The notes under the pieces are model-generated. The model was not told the origin of the DNA. It ran no database searches and saw only the letters and a list, made by a program, of their open reading frames with translations. Shown one piece after another: positions 8,525-16,909 of a stretch of DNA of 64,000 nucleotides; within the stretch, counting starts at the first letter, position 1; every line of letters begins with the position of its first letter. The stretch is from Avoscillospira_A sp052117125 (GTDB lineage Bacteria; Bacillota; Clostridia; Oscillospirales; Oscillospiraceae). A program made the position numbers and the translations under genes. Where the stretch lies: contig NZ_JBQKJT010000006.1 of the NCBI RefSeq assembly GCF_052117125.1, positions 124,001 to 188,000 on the forward strand, in the 5' to 3' direction.

Positions 8525-9412
8525 TTACGCCTCCTTTTCCCACTTATTGAGGATACGGAAATACAACATACAAACCATCAGCAGGAATATCAGCAGCAGC
8601 ACCGTAACCGCCGAAGATCTTCCCAGCATCTTCAAGCCCCAACCGACATTGTATGCGTAGATTGGGACCGTCTGCGTCAGTCCGGCCGGGCCGCCGCCGG
8701 TGATCAGATAGATCATGTCAAAGCTGTTGAAAATCCAGATTGTACGCAGGACAATCAGCAGTCCCATGACGATCCGAATATGGGGCAGCGTGATATGGAG
8801 GAAGGATTGCAGCGGCGAGGCACCGTCCACCTGTGCCGCTTCGTATTGATCTCTCGGTACCGTTTGCAGCGCGGAGAGCACATTGACCATTATCAGCGGT
8901 GCGCCAAACCAGACATTGATCATCACAAGGACGGGAAACGCCAGATTGGCACTGCTCAAAAACTGCGGAACCGTATCTACAATTCCCATTTTCACCAGGA
9001 TATTGGGAAGATAACCGGACACTCCATTTAAAATCCATTTCCAGGACAGGGCAATGACAATGGAGGGAAATGCCCAGGGGATAATCAAAATGGTTCGGAA
9101 GAAGGACTTGCCTTTACGGATTCGATCCACGGCCAGCGCCGCCAGAAAGCCCACTACGATTTGGAAAAACAGAGATGTGACGGTCCATTTGATATTGGTC
9201 AGGAAAGACGTCCAGAAATCCGGGTCGGTTAAAACCGCGATATAATTTTTTAGGAACACAAACTCATAGTCCGCTTTGATCAGGTGTTTCGAGGTAAAGC
9301 TGTAAAAAATACTTGTCACAACCGGGTAAAGCAGAAGTAGCGCCAGCACAGTCAAGGCAGGCAAAATAAAGCAGAAACTAGTAATTTGCGCCTTGATATG
9401 TCTACTCTTCAT
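8525..9412 (-). CDS. Carbohydrate ABC transporter permease, MalF type
   Basis: 295 aa, six predicted helices beginning SFCFILPALTVLALLLLYP, with the EAA-loop motif YEAAQVDGASPLQSFLHITLP-like near residue 200. It pairs with the MalG-type subunit directly downstream. The start at 9412 is set by AGGAGG with 8-base spacing; the longer open frame has no ribosome site. Middle gene of the sialidase operon. Confidence 0.9.
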   Translation of the reverse strand: MKSRHIKAQITSFCFILPALTVLALLLLYPVVTSIFYSFTSKHLIKADYEFVFLKNYIAVLTDPDFWTSFLTNIKWTVTSLFFQIVVGFLAALAVDRIRKGKSFFRTILIIPWAFPSIVIALSWKWILNGVSGYLPNILVKMGIVDTVPQFLSSANLAFPVLVMINVWFGAPLIMVNVLSALQTVPRDQYEAAQVDGASPLQSFLHITLPHIRIVMGLLIVLRTIWIFNSFDMIYLITGGGPAGLTQTVPIYAYNVGWGLKMLGRSSAVTVLLLIFLLMVCMLYFRILNKWEKEA

Positions 9413-9479
9413 CCGCTGCGCCTCCTTTCTTGAAGTACGGCGGAACAATCGTTCCGCCGTACTTTCCATATGCCGAGAT

Positions 9480-10862
9480 TTAGCCTAACGTGCTGAACAG
9501 ATCGTTCAGTTTGTTTTCTGCCGCCTTGGCGGCTTCCTCAACGGGAGTATCATTCATAACGATATCCTGGAACATCTCTTCAATGACTCTCTGAGAAGTC
9601 AGCAGGCCCGCCTCTGCACGGGGACCATACTCCATACCGATGGAGGTACTGCCCTCCAGCATCTGATTCAGGACCTCGTCGGCATGCTGGAAGTTCTGGA
9701 CGGTCTCGTTGGACTGATAAATTTCGCTGTCGGTAACACCCTTGATACCGGACATCATACCCACAGGCACCGACAGAAGGAAGTCCACATAGCGGTCTTC
9801 TTCGTACATAAACTTGATGAACTCCTTGCAGATTTCGGGGTGTTCGGAGTTCTTCCAGATGACCAGCGGCGTCGTGTTGGTCTCCACGCCGACAACAGGA
9901 TCCTCTTCATTCACACGGGGAATGGGAGCGCAGTCGATGTACTCCATCAGGTCGGGGCGGTTGGTTTCCACACCACTGATATGGAAGCCGGTGTTGAAGT
10001 CAAAGGCCAGCTTGCCCTGATAGTACAGGGTTGCTTCGTCCAGCGTATTGTAGTTGATGGCATCGGCGGGAGAGCACTCCTTGAAGACCTTGACCCAGTA
10101 GTTGATGCCGTCGATGGCCGTGGGGCTGGTCAGATTGGCCTTGCCGTCTTCTGTGATCAGCGTTTCGCCGGCGCTGCGGACATAGAGGTGCAGCCAGCGA
10201 GTGGCCAGCATGTCGTTGGTGCCCATGGGCATGGCAGCTCCGTAAACAGCGCCGTTTTCGCCCTCGGTGATGATCTTTGCAGCCTCATACATCTGTTCCC
10301 AGGTCTGGGGAACCTCCAGATTATACTTCTCCAGAAGGTCCTTCCGATACCACATGGCCTCGGTATTCAGATACAGGGGTACGCCGTAGCAGCTGCCGTC
10401 TTCGGCCGTCATCTCACGCAGCGCGTTCTCATAGAATTTGTCGCGGCCCACCTCATCGATCAAGTCGTCTACGGGGATGACGGCATCCGCGTCAATCATT
10501 TCCACCAGCTGAGTGGCAATCGTACTGCTGATATCGGGTACATTGCCGGAGGCCAGACCCGTCGTCCACTTGGTATAGAAGTCGGCCCAGGAGAAGGTCT
10601 CAATGGTGATATTCACGCCGGGATGGAGTTCCATGAACTCATCGGCCGCCGCCTGGATTTTTTCCATACGAGGACCCTGGGTAAACGAGTGCCAGAAGAC
10701 GATATCGCCCTTCAGCTCATCGGTCGTCTGCGCGTTGCTGCCCGTCTGATCCGTCTGATTTCCCTGATCCGCGCTGGTCTCCTTGCCGCCGCAGCCTGTA
10801 AACAGGCTGAACGCACAAGCGCACGCGAGTACTGCCGAAACGATTTTTCTCATTTTTTTCAT
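9480..10862 (-). CDS. Sugar ABC transporter substrate-binding lipoprotein
   Basis: 460 aa. Lipoprotein signal with lipobox LFTGC (Cys about residue 24), then a Glu/Asp/Thr/Gln-rich linker. The mature part is a CUT1 family solute-binding protein (ITIETFSWADFYTKWTTGL, YGVPLYLNTEAMWYRKDLL). It should capture the ligand outside the cell for the two permeases downstream. In R. gnavus the equivalent protein (SAT2) binds 2,7-anhydro-Neu5Ac rather than Neu5Ac; specificity here is inferred from context only. GGGGAG lies upstream; a second in-frame ATG is 9 bases later. Confidence 0.9.
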   Translation of the reverse strand: MKKMRKIVSAVLACACAFSLFTGCGGKETSADQGNQTDQTGSNAQTTDELKGDIVFWHSFTQGPRMEKIQAAADEFMELHPGVNITIETFSWADFYTKWTTGLASGNVPDISSTIATQLVEMIDADAVIPVDDLIDEVGRDKFYENALREMTAEDGSCYGVPLYLNTEAMWYRKDLLEKYNLEVPQTWEQMYEAAKIITEGENGAVYGAAMPMGTNDMLATRWLHLYVRSAGETLITEDGKANLTSPTAIDGINYWVKVFKECSPADAINYNTLDEATLYYQGKLAFDFNTGFHISGVETNRPDLMEYIDCAPIPRVNEEDPVVGVETNTTPLVIWKNSEHPEICKEFIKFMYEEDRYVDFLLSVPVGMMSGIKGVTDSEIYQSNETVQNFQHADEVLNQMLEGSTSIGMEYGPRAEAGLLTSQRVIEEMFQDIVMNDTPVEEAAKAAENKLNDLFSTLG

Positions 10863-10925
10863 TTCATGTCTCCCCTTCTTTAAAAATTGATATGTGTAGT
10901 AAGGACGACTGTTGTCAGTTCCTGG

Positions 10926-13616
10926 CTACTCCTGCATTAACTCGCTCAATGTAAAGATGTCGTAGCGCATAATATTTTTCAAATGCAGCTCATCCCGCGA
11001 CCAAGAATCATACTTTTCGTAGAGAATACCGATCTGACCATCCGGCAGTTCCGTCATACAGGAATACGAAAAACCATATGCCGGCAAGTCAACCTCGTAT
11101 GCGTAATCCCACGATACCGTATACTTGTCATATCCCGTTCCACCGGTATCCGTTACCAGGCCAACGAGAATCTTACCGCCCCGTCTGCCGTCGGAGGCCG
11201 TAGGCGTGGACAGCAAAATAACAGATTTGCCATCTACCATCTGAGAATGGCGGATTACCGACAGCTGTGTACCATAGGACGCGACTGTAATGTCCGGCAA
11301 ATAGGCGCTGGGGCTCCATGTCATGCCGCCGTCTACACTGGTAATATATGCAATCTTTCCGACGCCTGCGCGCATATATGTCTGGAGCGTTCCATCCGGG
11401 AACTCAATAATCTGGGCCTCCGCAAAGGTGCCGCTGCCGCCCAGGTCGGTGTTGACAAAACTCCAGGTTGCTCCATGGTCATCGCTATACAGATAACCAT
11501 AGTCGCCGGACACACTGTTATAGGAGGAAATGATGAGTCTTCCCGCGTAGGGGCCGTTTTGAATCTGCGTACCAACGCCGGGCCCAAACAGAACCATTCT
11601 GCTGTTGACGTCGCGGAAGTCTCCCAGAATCTTCATATCCGACCAGGTCAATCCCTCGTCATCGCTGTACTTGTACACAAGATAGTTGGTGGGCAGCAGC
11701 TGGAAGAGTGAGTCTTTGTAGAATACGCACTGCTTGACATCCACATCCGTCTGCTCTTCTTTCAGAATCAATCCTTCAAAATGTACATTGTATTGTTTCT
11801 GTGTCAGGTACTCACCATTTTGCATGATTCTGTAATCGCCGTCTACCGCGTATTGCGTGGGCTGGCCGGTCGTATCATCATAGATCACGCCATTTTCACG
11901 GATGCTATAGTTATAGGCGGTAGGCAGATCGCCGCTCTTATGCAGTTTCAGATATTTTACACCATTGATTTCCTTAAAACCGGTGCCGCCTACCACATTG
12001 TTAAAACCTTTTCCGGAGGTAAAGGCGTCAGAAAACAGGAACAAGCGTCCAGTCTCCCGATCCTCCAGCAAAACCGTGTCAATAAACGACGCGCTGCCGG
12101 AAATCTGGATATTCTTTCCGATCAAATCGCGGGGCCACTCCACAGCCTGGGGCGCATAGTCATCGAAGACGAGGGGCAGTGTGGGGGCAGACCAGGTCTT
12201 GCCGCCATCGGTACTGCGGGAAAATCCGATGTCAATGTTGCTTCTTGCATCATGGGTGCCGCCGTAGCGCGTATCGATGCTGGAAACCACCACACCGCTT
12301 TCCAGCGTCAGCAAGGTAGGAATTCTGTAATAATTGGACCCGGTACCGTCACCGGCGTAGAAAATCTTTGTACCATGCGCTGTGGCGCCGGTCATCTCCA
12401 GCAGCGCTTCATCGCTCAACGGCTGGGTATAAACAGCAAAGTCTTGAATGGTGCCGCCGTAGGGATACGCTGCCGTTCCATTTCTGATCGTTGCGCCCAG
12501 CGCGATATTATTTACGCCTGCAATATCAGAAATAAACTTCCAGTCGTCTTCCTCCAGTGTGGTAATCAAATCACCGTTGGCAAACAGCTTATAGGTATGG
12601 CTGTCTGCGTCCGCCTTAAACGCGACGGTATTGACCGCAGGCGCTCCGTGGTCCAGTCCATCCAACACCGCCGGACGGCTCATGGTGTATTTGAAACTCA
12701 AATCCGTGTTTCTCAGTTCCATGCCCAGGGCGCCGGTATTCGTAAGATAGATGTGGAAATGCCGGTCCTGATTGCCGGAGGTACTGTTTCCTACACTGAA
12801 GAGGGATTGGACGCCGGCCGTGGAGGTGGTCGTAAACGAAATCACAATCGTTCCTTCCCGCAGGTGTTTCACAATCTCCGCATTGGCTTCGTTGGACAGA
12901 TCGACGTAAGAACCCGGCGTAATGTCCACATTCGATTGTTCCATCACCGGCAAGCTGGTATCCACATAGGTTTTGTTGATCAGTTCCGCATCACTCAGCG
13001 CTGCTGTATACACCTGAACATTCGACACGGTACCGGCAAATGGATAATCTACTTCACCATTGCGGATGGTGCCGCCCAGGGATGCATTGGACAGCCCCAG
13101 AATATCCGCGAAAAACCGATAGTCGTCTTTGGACAGCTCCCCTACCATCTGGCCGTTTGCAAACAGTTTATAGGTCTTACTCTGGGAGTCGGCCTTGAAG
13201 GCGATCCGGTTCTGCGCACCATGCGTTACCGCCCCGGCAGCACTCATGGTATACTTAAAATCAGAATCTGTATTTCGCAGTTCCATTCCCAGCGTGCCGG
13301 TGGGCGTCACATAGAGGTGGAAGTGCCGATACATGTCATCGTTCGCTGTTCCCGGATTGGACACGCTGAACAGCGATTGATACTGCTCACTGCTTGTGGA
13401 CTGGTATTCGATATAAATGGTTGCATCCCGCAGGCTGTACAGTTCGCCGGCTCCCGGTTCTGCCGACAGATCGTACACCGTTCCGGAGGCAATCGCAATA
13501 TTCGACTTCTCGATGAGCGGCGTCGCCCCCTCCGTCGCCCCCACCATCCCGAGATTGGACAGAACGATTAAAACAGACAATAGTACAGAAAATATGCGTC
13601 GTAATTTCTTTCCCAT
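10926..13616 (-). CDS. nanH: Secreted GH33 exo-alpha-sialidase with tandem N-terminal lectin-like domains
   Basis: 896 aa. A signal peptide (residues ~1-32) is followed by two consecutive, clearly related concanavalin-like domains (about 40-210 and 215-395). Both contain HFH(L/I)Y, GMELRNTD, FKYTMS and YKLFANG, matching the sialidase N-terminal/CBM40-like fold. The catalytic beta-propeller begins with the Arg-containing YYRIPTL and has Asp-boxes STDGGKTW, SDDEGLTW, SDDHGATW and SVDGGMTW. An insertion between the first two boxes is as in NanB/NanH enzymes. FAEAQIIEFPDG and the late YGFSYSCMTELPDG carry the Glu and Tyr/Glu candidates. No LPxTG anchor, so it is probably released. Intramolecular trans-sialidase activity is suggested by neighbours, not by sequence alone. 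Confidence 0.92.
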   Translation of the reverse strand: MGKKLRRIFSVLLSVLIVLSNLGMVGATEGATPLIEKSNIAIASGTVYDLSAEPGAGELYSLRDATIYIEYQSTSSEQYQSLFSVSNPGTANDDMYRHFHLYVTPTGTLGMELRNTDSDFKYTMSAAGAVTHGAQNRIAFKADSQSKTYKLFANGQMVGELSKDDYRFFADILGLSNASLGGTIRNGEVDYPFAGTVSNVQVYTAALSDAELINKTYVDTSLPVMEQSNVDITPGSYVDLSNEANAEIVKHLREGTIVISFTTTSTAGVQSLFSVGNSTSGNQDRHFHIYLTNTGALGMELRNTDLSFKYTMSRPAVLDGLDHGAPAVNTVAFKADADSHTYKLFANGDLITTLEEDDWKFISDIAGVNNIALGATIRNGTAAYPYGGTIQDFAVYTQPLSDEALLEMTGATAHGTKIFYAGDGTGSNYYRIPTLLTLESGVVVSSIDTRYGGTHDARSNIDIGFSRSTDGGKTWSAPTLPLVFDDYAPQAVEWPRDLIGKNIQISGSASFIDTVLLEDRETGRLFLFSDAFTSGKGFNNVVGGTGFKEINGVKYLKLHKSGDLPTAYNYSIRENGVIYDDTTGQPTQYAVDGDYRIMQNGEYLTQKQYNVHFEGLILKEEQTDVDVKQCVFYKDSLFQLLPTNYLVYKYSDDEGLTWSDMKILGDFRDVNSRMVLFGPGVGTQIQNGPYAGRLIISSYNSVSGDYGYLYSDDHGATWSFVNTDLGGSGTFAEAQIIEFPDGTLQTYMRAGVGKIAYITSVDGGMTWSPSAYLPDITVASYGTQLSVIRHSQMVDGKSVILLSTPTASDGRRGGKILVGLVTDTGGTGYDKYTVSWDYAYEVDLPAYGFSYSCMTELPDGQIGILYEKYDSWSRDELHLKNIMRYDIFTLSELMQE

Positions 13617-13664
13617 TCTTTTTCTCCTTTCCAAATATTTTTTGTTTGCTTACCGGGATTTTCC

Positions 13665-13684
13665 ATAAATTTGGGCAAATTTAT
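13665..13684. promoter_or_regulatory. Perfect 9-2-9 inverted repeat upstream of the sialidase
   Basis: ATAAATTTG-GG-CAAATTTAT is a perfect palindrome about 50 bases before the sialidase ATG, in an A+T-rich leader. It is a candidate operator (catabolite or pathway regulator). Confidence 0.45.
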
Positions 13685-13744
13685 GTATATTGCACATATT
13701 TTAATGTAATATTTTGTTTATTTTTATTTATATTATCTATCTCA

Positions 13745-13750
13745 ATTATA
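13745..13750 (-). promoter_or_regulatory. Possible -10 element of the sialidase operon
   Basis: The minus strand reads TATAAT here, about 130 bases before the sialidase ATG. No good -35 is seen 17 bases upstream, which would fit an activator-dependent promoter under the neighbouring AraC protein. Inference only. Confidence 0.35.
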
Positions 13751-13852
13751 AAGCCTATTCAGGATATTACCAGATAATAATTAGACTATTACTAGCACAA
13801 AACGTGCATAGGTTGATTTTTTTATAAGTTTCAAACAGGTCGGAAACAGCAA

Positions 13853-13893
13853 ACAGCCTGTCCCAGAGCATGGAGTGCTCTGAAACAGGCTGT
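13853..13893 (-). terminator. Hairpin after the AraC regulator
   Basis: ACAGCCTGT (13853-13861) pairs with ACAGGCTGT (13885-13893), with a nested CAGAGCA/TGCTCTG hairpin inside. On the minus strand it is followed by TTTGCTGTTT. It separates araC from the sialidase operon. Confidence 0.6.
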
Positions 13894-13948
13894 ACAATTT
13901 TATCGAGAAAAGGTCGTGCATCCCACGGTTGCACGCAGAGGTGGTCCG

Positions 13949-14824
13949 CTATTTTCTGGCCTCTTTTCGATAGCGGTCCGGGGAAATGCCAAAGACGGAT
14001 TTAAACACTCTGGCAAAATAATTCTGGTCGTTATACCCCAACTCATACGCAATAGTGGACACACGTTTATTGGTTACGAGCAGCCGCCTGGCCGCCGTCA
14101 CCATGCGTAATTCTTTCATAAAGTCGAAGGGTGTTTTGCCGGTGTGCTCCTTGAAAAGCCGCCTGAGCGAACTGTCACTAAGACCCGTTATCTCGCAAAA
14201 ATACTTTGTGTCAAAGGGGCGGGAGGGGTTGGCAACCAAATGGTCCACCACCATCTTGATACGGGAATCCCGCTTGATTCTGTTGGTTTTTTTGGCCCTG
14301 TGGCAGGATGCCTCCAAAGATGAGTCCCAGGTCCATTCCGGTACATTTTCCTGCGGTGACCCGGCTGAGGCACAACAGCCGTCAGACGTTCCATCGCATT
14401 CCGTATGCGCATGGGCCTGCTCCACAACCCATGCGATCAGGAGTTCCAGATTTCCTCTGATACGAAATAATTTCGCGATGCTGTCTCCCTTGGCATAGCT
14501 GTATATTTCTGCAAATCTCTGCTGGATGATCTGATCGGTATCATTCAGCACCGGCTGTAAATGGTAAAAATCCGTCAGAAGGTCCTTATCGTTAATACGA
14601 ACCGTTGTTGTGAACCGGATGCTGAAAAACACCAGCTCATTGCCCGTTGCATAGCATGAAAGCCTGCAACCTTCCGGAATATAACATACTTGATTTTCTT
14701 TTACTTCATATTGTTTGTCATCGATGATAAAAATTCCACTGCCTCGGACTACATACCGCAGCATGGAATACGGAATATAGGATTCCGGATAAATCCATGC
14801 CTTTTTAAACTCATAGTAATCCAC
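13949..14824 (-). CDS. AraC family transcriptional regulator of the sialic-acid locus
   Basis: 291 aa. The N-terminal ~150 residues are an AraC-type cupin sensor (YVVRGSGIFIIDDKQYEV, VCYIPEG). The C-terminal ~100 carry both helix-turn-helix units (YFCEITGLSDSSLRRLFKEH and VSTIAYELGYNDQNYFARVF) ending in the family FGISPDRYRKE motif. It lies between the nanQ-like gene and the sialidase operon, so it probably senses sialic acid or its anhydro form and activates the operon. The start is uncertain: the best candidate is GTG at 14824 with no evident ribosome site, and the frame has no ATG before the upstream stop. Confidence 0.85.
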   Translation of the reverse strand: MDYYEFKKAWIYPESYIPYSMLRYVVRGSGIFIIDDKQYEVKENQVCYIPEGCRLSCYATGNELVFFSIRFTTTVRINDKDLLTDFYHLQPVLNDTDQIIQQRFAEIYSYAKGDSIAKLFRIRGNLELLIAWVVEQAHAHTECDGTSDGCCASAGSPQENVPEWTWDSSLEASCHRAKKTNRIKRDSRIKMVVDHLVANPSRPFDTKYFCEITGLSDSSLRRLFKEHTGKTPFDFMKELRMVTAARRLLVTNKRVSTIAYELGYNDQNYFARVFKSVFGISPDRYRKEARK

Positions 14825-14979
14825 ATATAGAAAATTAAAGCGCAGCGCGGTAAAGAAAGTCTATTCTATGTTCATCCTGGCGCCTCCAATATGCAGGTTC
14901 TATGGCGGTTCCTCCGGAAAAAGCCCTGACGGATAGCAGGCTTGGCGGACGCTGCCAGCTCTACACAATTCCTTTCCTC

Positions 14980-15456
14980 TTACGGTTCATCAAACAGCGT
15001 CATTTGAATTTTGATCACACATTTTCTGCTGGTGGCAGGAGCATCTCCCAGCATCAGGGCCGGACGGTGTGCATCCCAGGGGAAGAAAACCGCAAAATCG
15101 CCTTCCTTGGCAATCAGGAAGCTCTCGTCCACAGCGGACTCCAAAAAGGCAATGTCATTTTCCGGTTTGGCTTCGCAGATGGTCTCCTTGCCGGTATAGG
15201 CAGAGACACCGATCTTCTCTCCGCCCTCAGGCCAATAAAACAAATCGGCATACTTTTCATGAATTTCCGGGTGGGAACCCTCAAAGCCGTGGGTCGTCAT
15301 ATCCATGACATTCAGGAACAGGCGGTCGCCGTCGATCTCATAGCGTCCGGGGGCCAGTGCCATTACATCCGTATCCCGCAGATAGGCCAGGGCTTTTCGG
15401 AGGGCATTGGGATAAACTCTGTCGTTTGCACCGGGGTTTAATTTACCAAATATCAT
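14980..15456 (-). CDS. YhcH/YjgK/YiaL family protein (NanQ-like)
   Basis: 158 aa cupin-like protein of the DUF386 family, with typical MTTHGFEGSHPEIHEKYADL and FAVFFPWDAHRPAL motifs; the latter His residues bind a metal. E. coli YhcH (NanQ) belongs to the nan regulon and helps open or anomerise the sialic acid ring; that role fits its place beside araC and the sialidase. AAAGGTGG precedes the ATG. It has its own promoter and may be co-transcribed with araC, 155 bases on. No lyase, kinase or epimerase for Neu5Ac lies in this window. Confidence 0.85.
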   Translation of the reverse strand: MIFGKLNPGANDRVYPNALRKALAYLRDTDVMALAPGRYEIDGDRLFLNVMDMTTHGFEGSHPEIHEKYADLFYWPEGGEKIGVSAYTGKETICEAKPENDIAFLESAVDESFLIAKEGDFAVFFPWDAHRPALMLGDAPATSRKCVIKIQMTLFDEP

Positions 15457-15511
15457 AAGTATCCACCTTTCCAGCCACCACAGATTTTTTGTGGGGCGGC
15501 TATACAGTTAC

Positions 15512-15540
15512 ATTATACCAAATGCGGTTTCCGACCGCAA
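15512..15540 (-). promoter_or_regulatory. Promoter of the nanQ-like gene with overlapping inverted repeat
   Basis: Minus strand TTGCGG (15535-15540) and TATAAT (15512-15517), 17-base spacing. A GCGGT-TTCCG-ACCGC inverted repeat (15524-15538) overlaps the -35, a possible operator. Confidence 0.6.
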
Positions 15541-15580
15541 GAAAGATTCCGCTTCCGAATTGTGTCGGCACAAAATGCAG

Positions 15581-15612
15581 AACACCGGCAAATCTCACGA
15601 TTTGCCGGTGTT
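15581..15612 (-). terminator. Terminator of tRNA-Ser
   Basis: A 14-bp perfect stem (15581-15594 with 15599-15612), loop TCAC, placed 4 bases beyond the tRNA 3' end on the minus strand. Confidence 0.8.
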
Positions 15613-15615
15613 CCG

Positions 15616-15707
15616 TGGCGGAGATGGAGAGATTCGAACTCTCGCACGCTGTTTAGGCGCCTACCGCATTTCGAGTGCGGACCCTTCAACCACTTGGGTA
15701 CATCTCC
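15616..15707 (-). tRNA. tRNA-Ser, anticodon CGA
   Basis: 92-nt class II tRNA on the minus strand. The acceptor stem GGAGATG pairs with CATCTCC, followed by discriminator G and an encoded CCA. The anticodon stem-loop CGCACTCGAAATGCG exposes CGA. A long variable arm and the T-loop GTTCGAATC are present. Reads UCG codons. Confidence 0.96.
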
Positions 15708-15811
15708 AGATTACTCTGTCCTCATCGGTGTACAGCGCATGTGCTACCCGAATATTATGCCACATCTACCGGAAATTTTCAAGTAGAAAATACGGGAGTC
15801 CCCCTTGGAAA

Positions 15812-15840
15812 TTGACATTCGTCCCATGGACCGGTATACT
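15812..15840 (+). promoter_or_regulatory. Promoter of the Smr-like gene
   Basis: TTGACA (15812-15817), 17 bases, TATACT (15835-15840); near-perfect vegetative promoter 29 bases before the ATG. Confidence 0.8.
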
Positions 15841-15868
15841 GAAAGAAACACATGCAGGAGGAATCGCC

Positions 15869-16213
15869 ATGAGCAAGCTACGGGAAGTCAATTTGGAACA
15901 GGGTATGCCCTATGTGGCCGACGCCGTAAAACGGCTCACCTTCGAGGTCCATCACAGCAAATCCATGGGCTGTGCGGTACTCAAGATCATCCATGGCTAC
16001 GGCTCCTCCGGCAAAGGCGGTAAAATCCGCATTGCTGCCCGGGAACGGTTGGACTTCCTGCAAAAAAAGAATGAAATCCGCGGCTACATCACCGGTGAGA
16101 AATTCTCCATCTTTGATTCCACCACGCTCAAAGCCTTTCAATCCTGCCCGGAACTGCGCAAGGACCGGGATCTGGAACGCAGCAACAACGGCGTCACCTT
16201 TATTCTTCTGTAA
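15869..16213 (+). CDS. Small Smr/MutS2-C-terminal-like protein
   Basis: 114 aa. The motif LKIIHGYGSSGKGGKIR is the glycine-rich nuclease loop seen in stand-alone Smr domains, preceded by a helix with HHS residues. A second half rich in charged residues (KDRDLERSNNG) has no assignment. Smr domains bind branched nucleic acid or cut mRNA on stalled ribosomes, so a nucleic-acid role is plausible. AGGAGG lies 7 bases before the ATG. Longer in-frame readings begin within the tRNA and are not real. The 3' end overlaps the convergent GNAT gene by 14 bases. Confidence 0.7.
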   Translation: MSKLREVNLEQGMPYVADAVKRLTFEVHHSKSMGCAVLKIIHGYGSSGKGGKIRIAARERLDFLQKKNEIRGYITGEKFSIFDSTTLKAFQSCPELRKDRDLERSNNGVTFILL

Positions 16214-16856
16214 GGTCGTACCACCGGGACAGGGTTTCCGCCTTTGTAAAGCCCAGCCGTTGATACAGCGCCACAGCCCGCTGATTGGCCGACGACACCT
16301 GTAATTCCACTGTCTCCGTTGTCATCCGATGCAGCACCGTCAGCGCCAGACGATACCCCAGGCCACGAAACTCCGGCTCCACACCGATTGCCTCCAGACA
16401 GCCGTCGGTCCACTGGGCCAGACCCGCCGTCTGCCCGTGCACCACCGCCAGCGCCGCCTGTTCCTCCTGCTGGATGCGCGCTGCCTCCTGAGACGTACAG
16501 GTGGCGGCATTGGGAACTTGAGCAAACAGACGGTTGTACAGCGTCCGGAATTCCTCCCGGTTGCCGTCATCCAGCGGCGTCAGGTCCACCGGTTCCAACA
16601 GCGGCGGCAGCGCCGCCCGCCGGCAGGTCCATCGCTCCATGGCGTGGACAAAGGGCAGACTGTGCAACGCCTCCTGTCCCGTCACATAGACGCTTTCCGC
16701 TCCGGCCATTCGGCAAAACGCCCGGCACTCAGCCAGAAAGGGCTGCAATCGCCAGACGGTCCGCAGCATCACATAGGCCCGCTGTTGATGGGGAATTTCC
16801 CGCAGAATCAACGTGGCCACGCCGTGTTCCCCTGTAAAAATGGGAATATCTTTCAT
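16200..16856 (-). CDS. GNAT family N-acetyltransferase
   Basis: 218 aa. The C-terminal ~85 residues hold the GNAT core: AIGVEPEFRGLGYRLALTVL (acetyl-CoA pyrophosphate-binding Q/R-x-x-G-x-G/A motif) and the family ending SSANQRAVALYQRLGF. The N-terminal half is less conserved and probably shapes the substrate site. Acceptor unknown. Divergent from the methyltransferase gene and convergent with the Smr-like gene. Confidence 0.82.
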   Translation of the reverse strand: MKDIPIFTGEHGVATLILREIPHQQRAYVMLRTVWRLQPFLAECRAFCRMAGAESVYVTGQEALHSLPFVHAMERWTCRRAALPPLLEPVDLTPLDDGNREEFRTLYNRLFAQVPNAATCTSQEAARIQQEEQAALAVVHGQTAGLAQWTDGCLEAIGVEPEFRGLGYRLALTVLHRMTTETVELQVSSANQRAVALYQRLGFTKAETLSRWYDLTEE

Positions 16857-16909
16857 TCAGGCACCTCACACTCCCCTGCCCTCGGGGCAGAGAAAGGATT
16901 TTTTTCGTT

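Noticed and set aside
11781..13571. A ~600-codon open frame opposite the sialidase
   Set aside because: No ribosome site or domain; antisense to a gene with clear GH33 motifs.
15491..15868. N-terminal extension of the Smr-like protein
   Set aside because: It would be translated across a tRNA gene and a terminator on the other strand; the promoter at 15812-15840 and AGGAGG fix the start at 15869.
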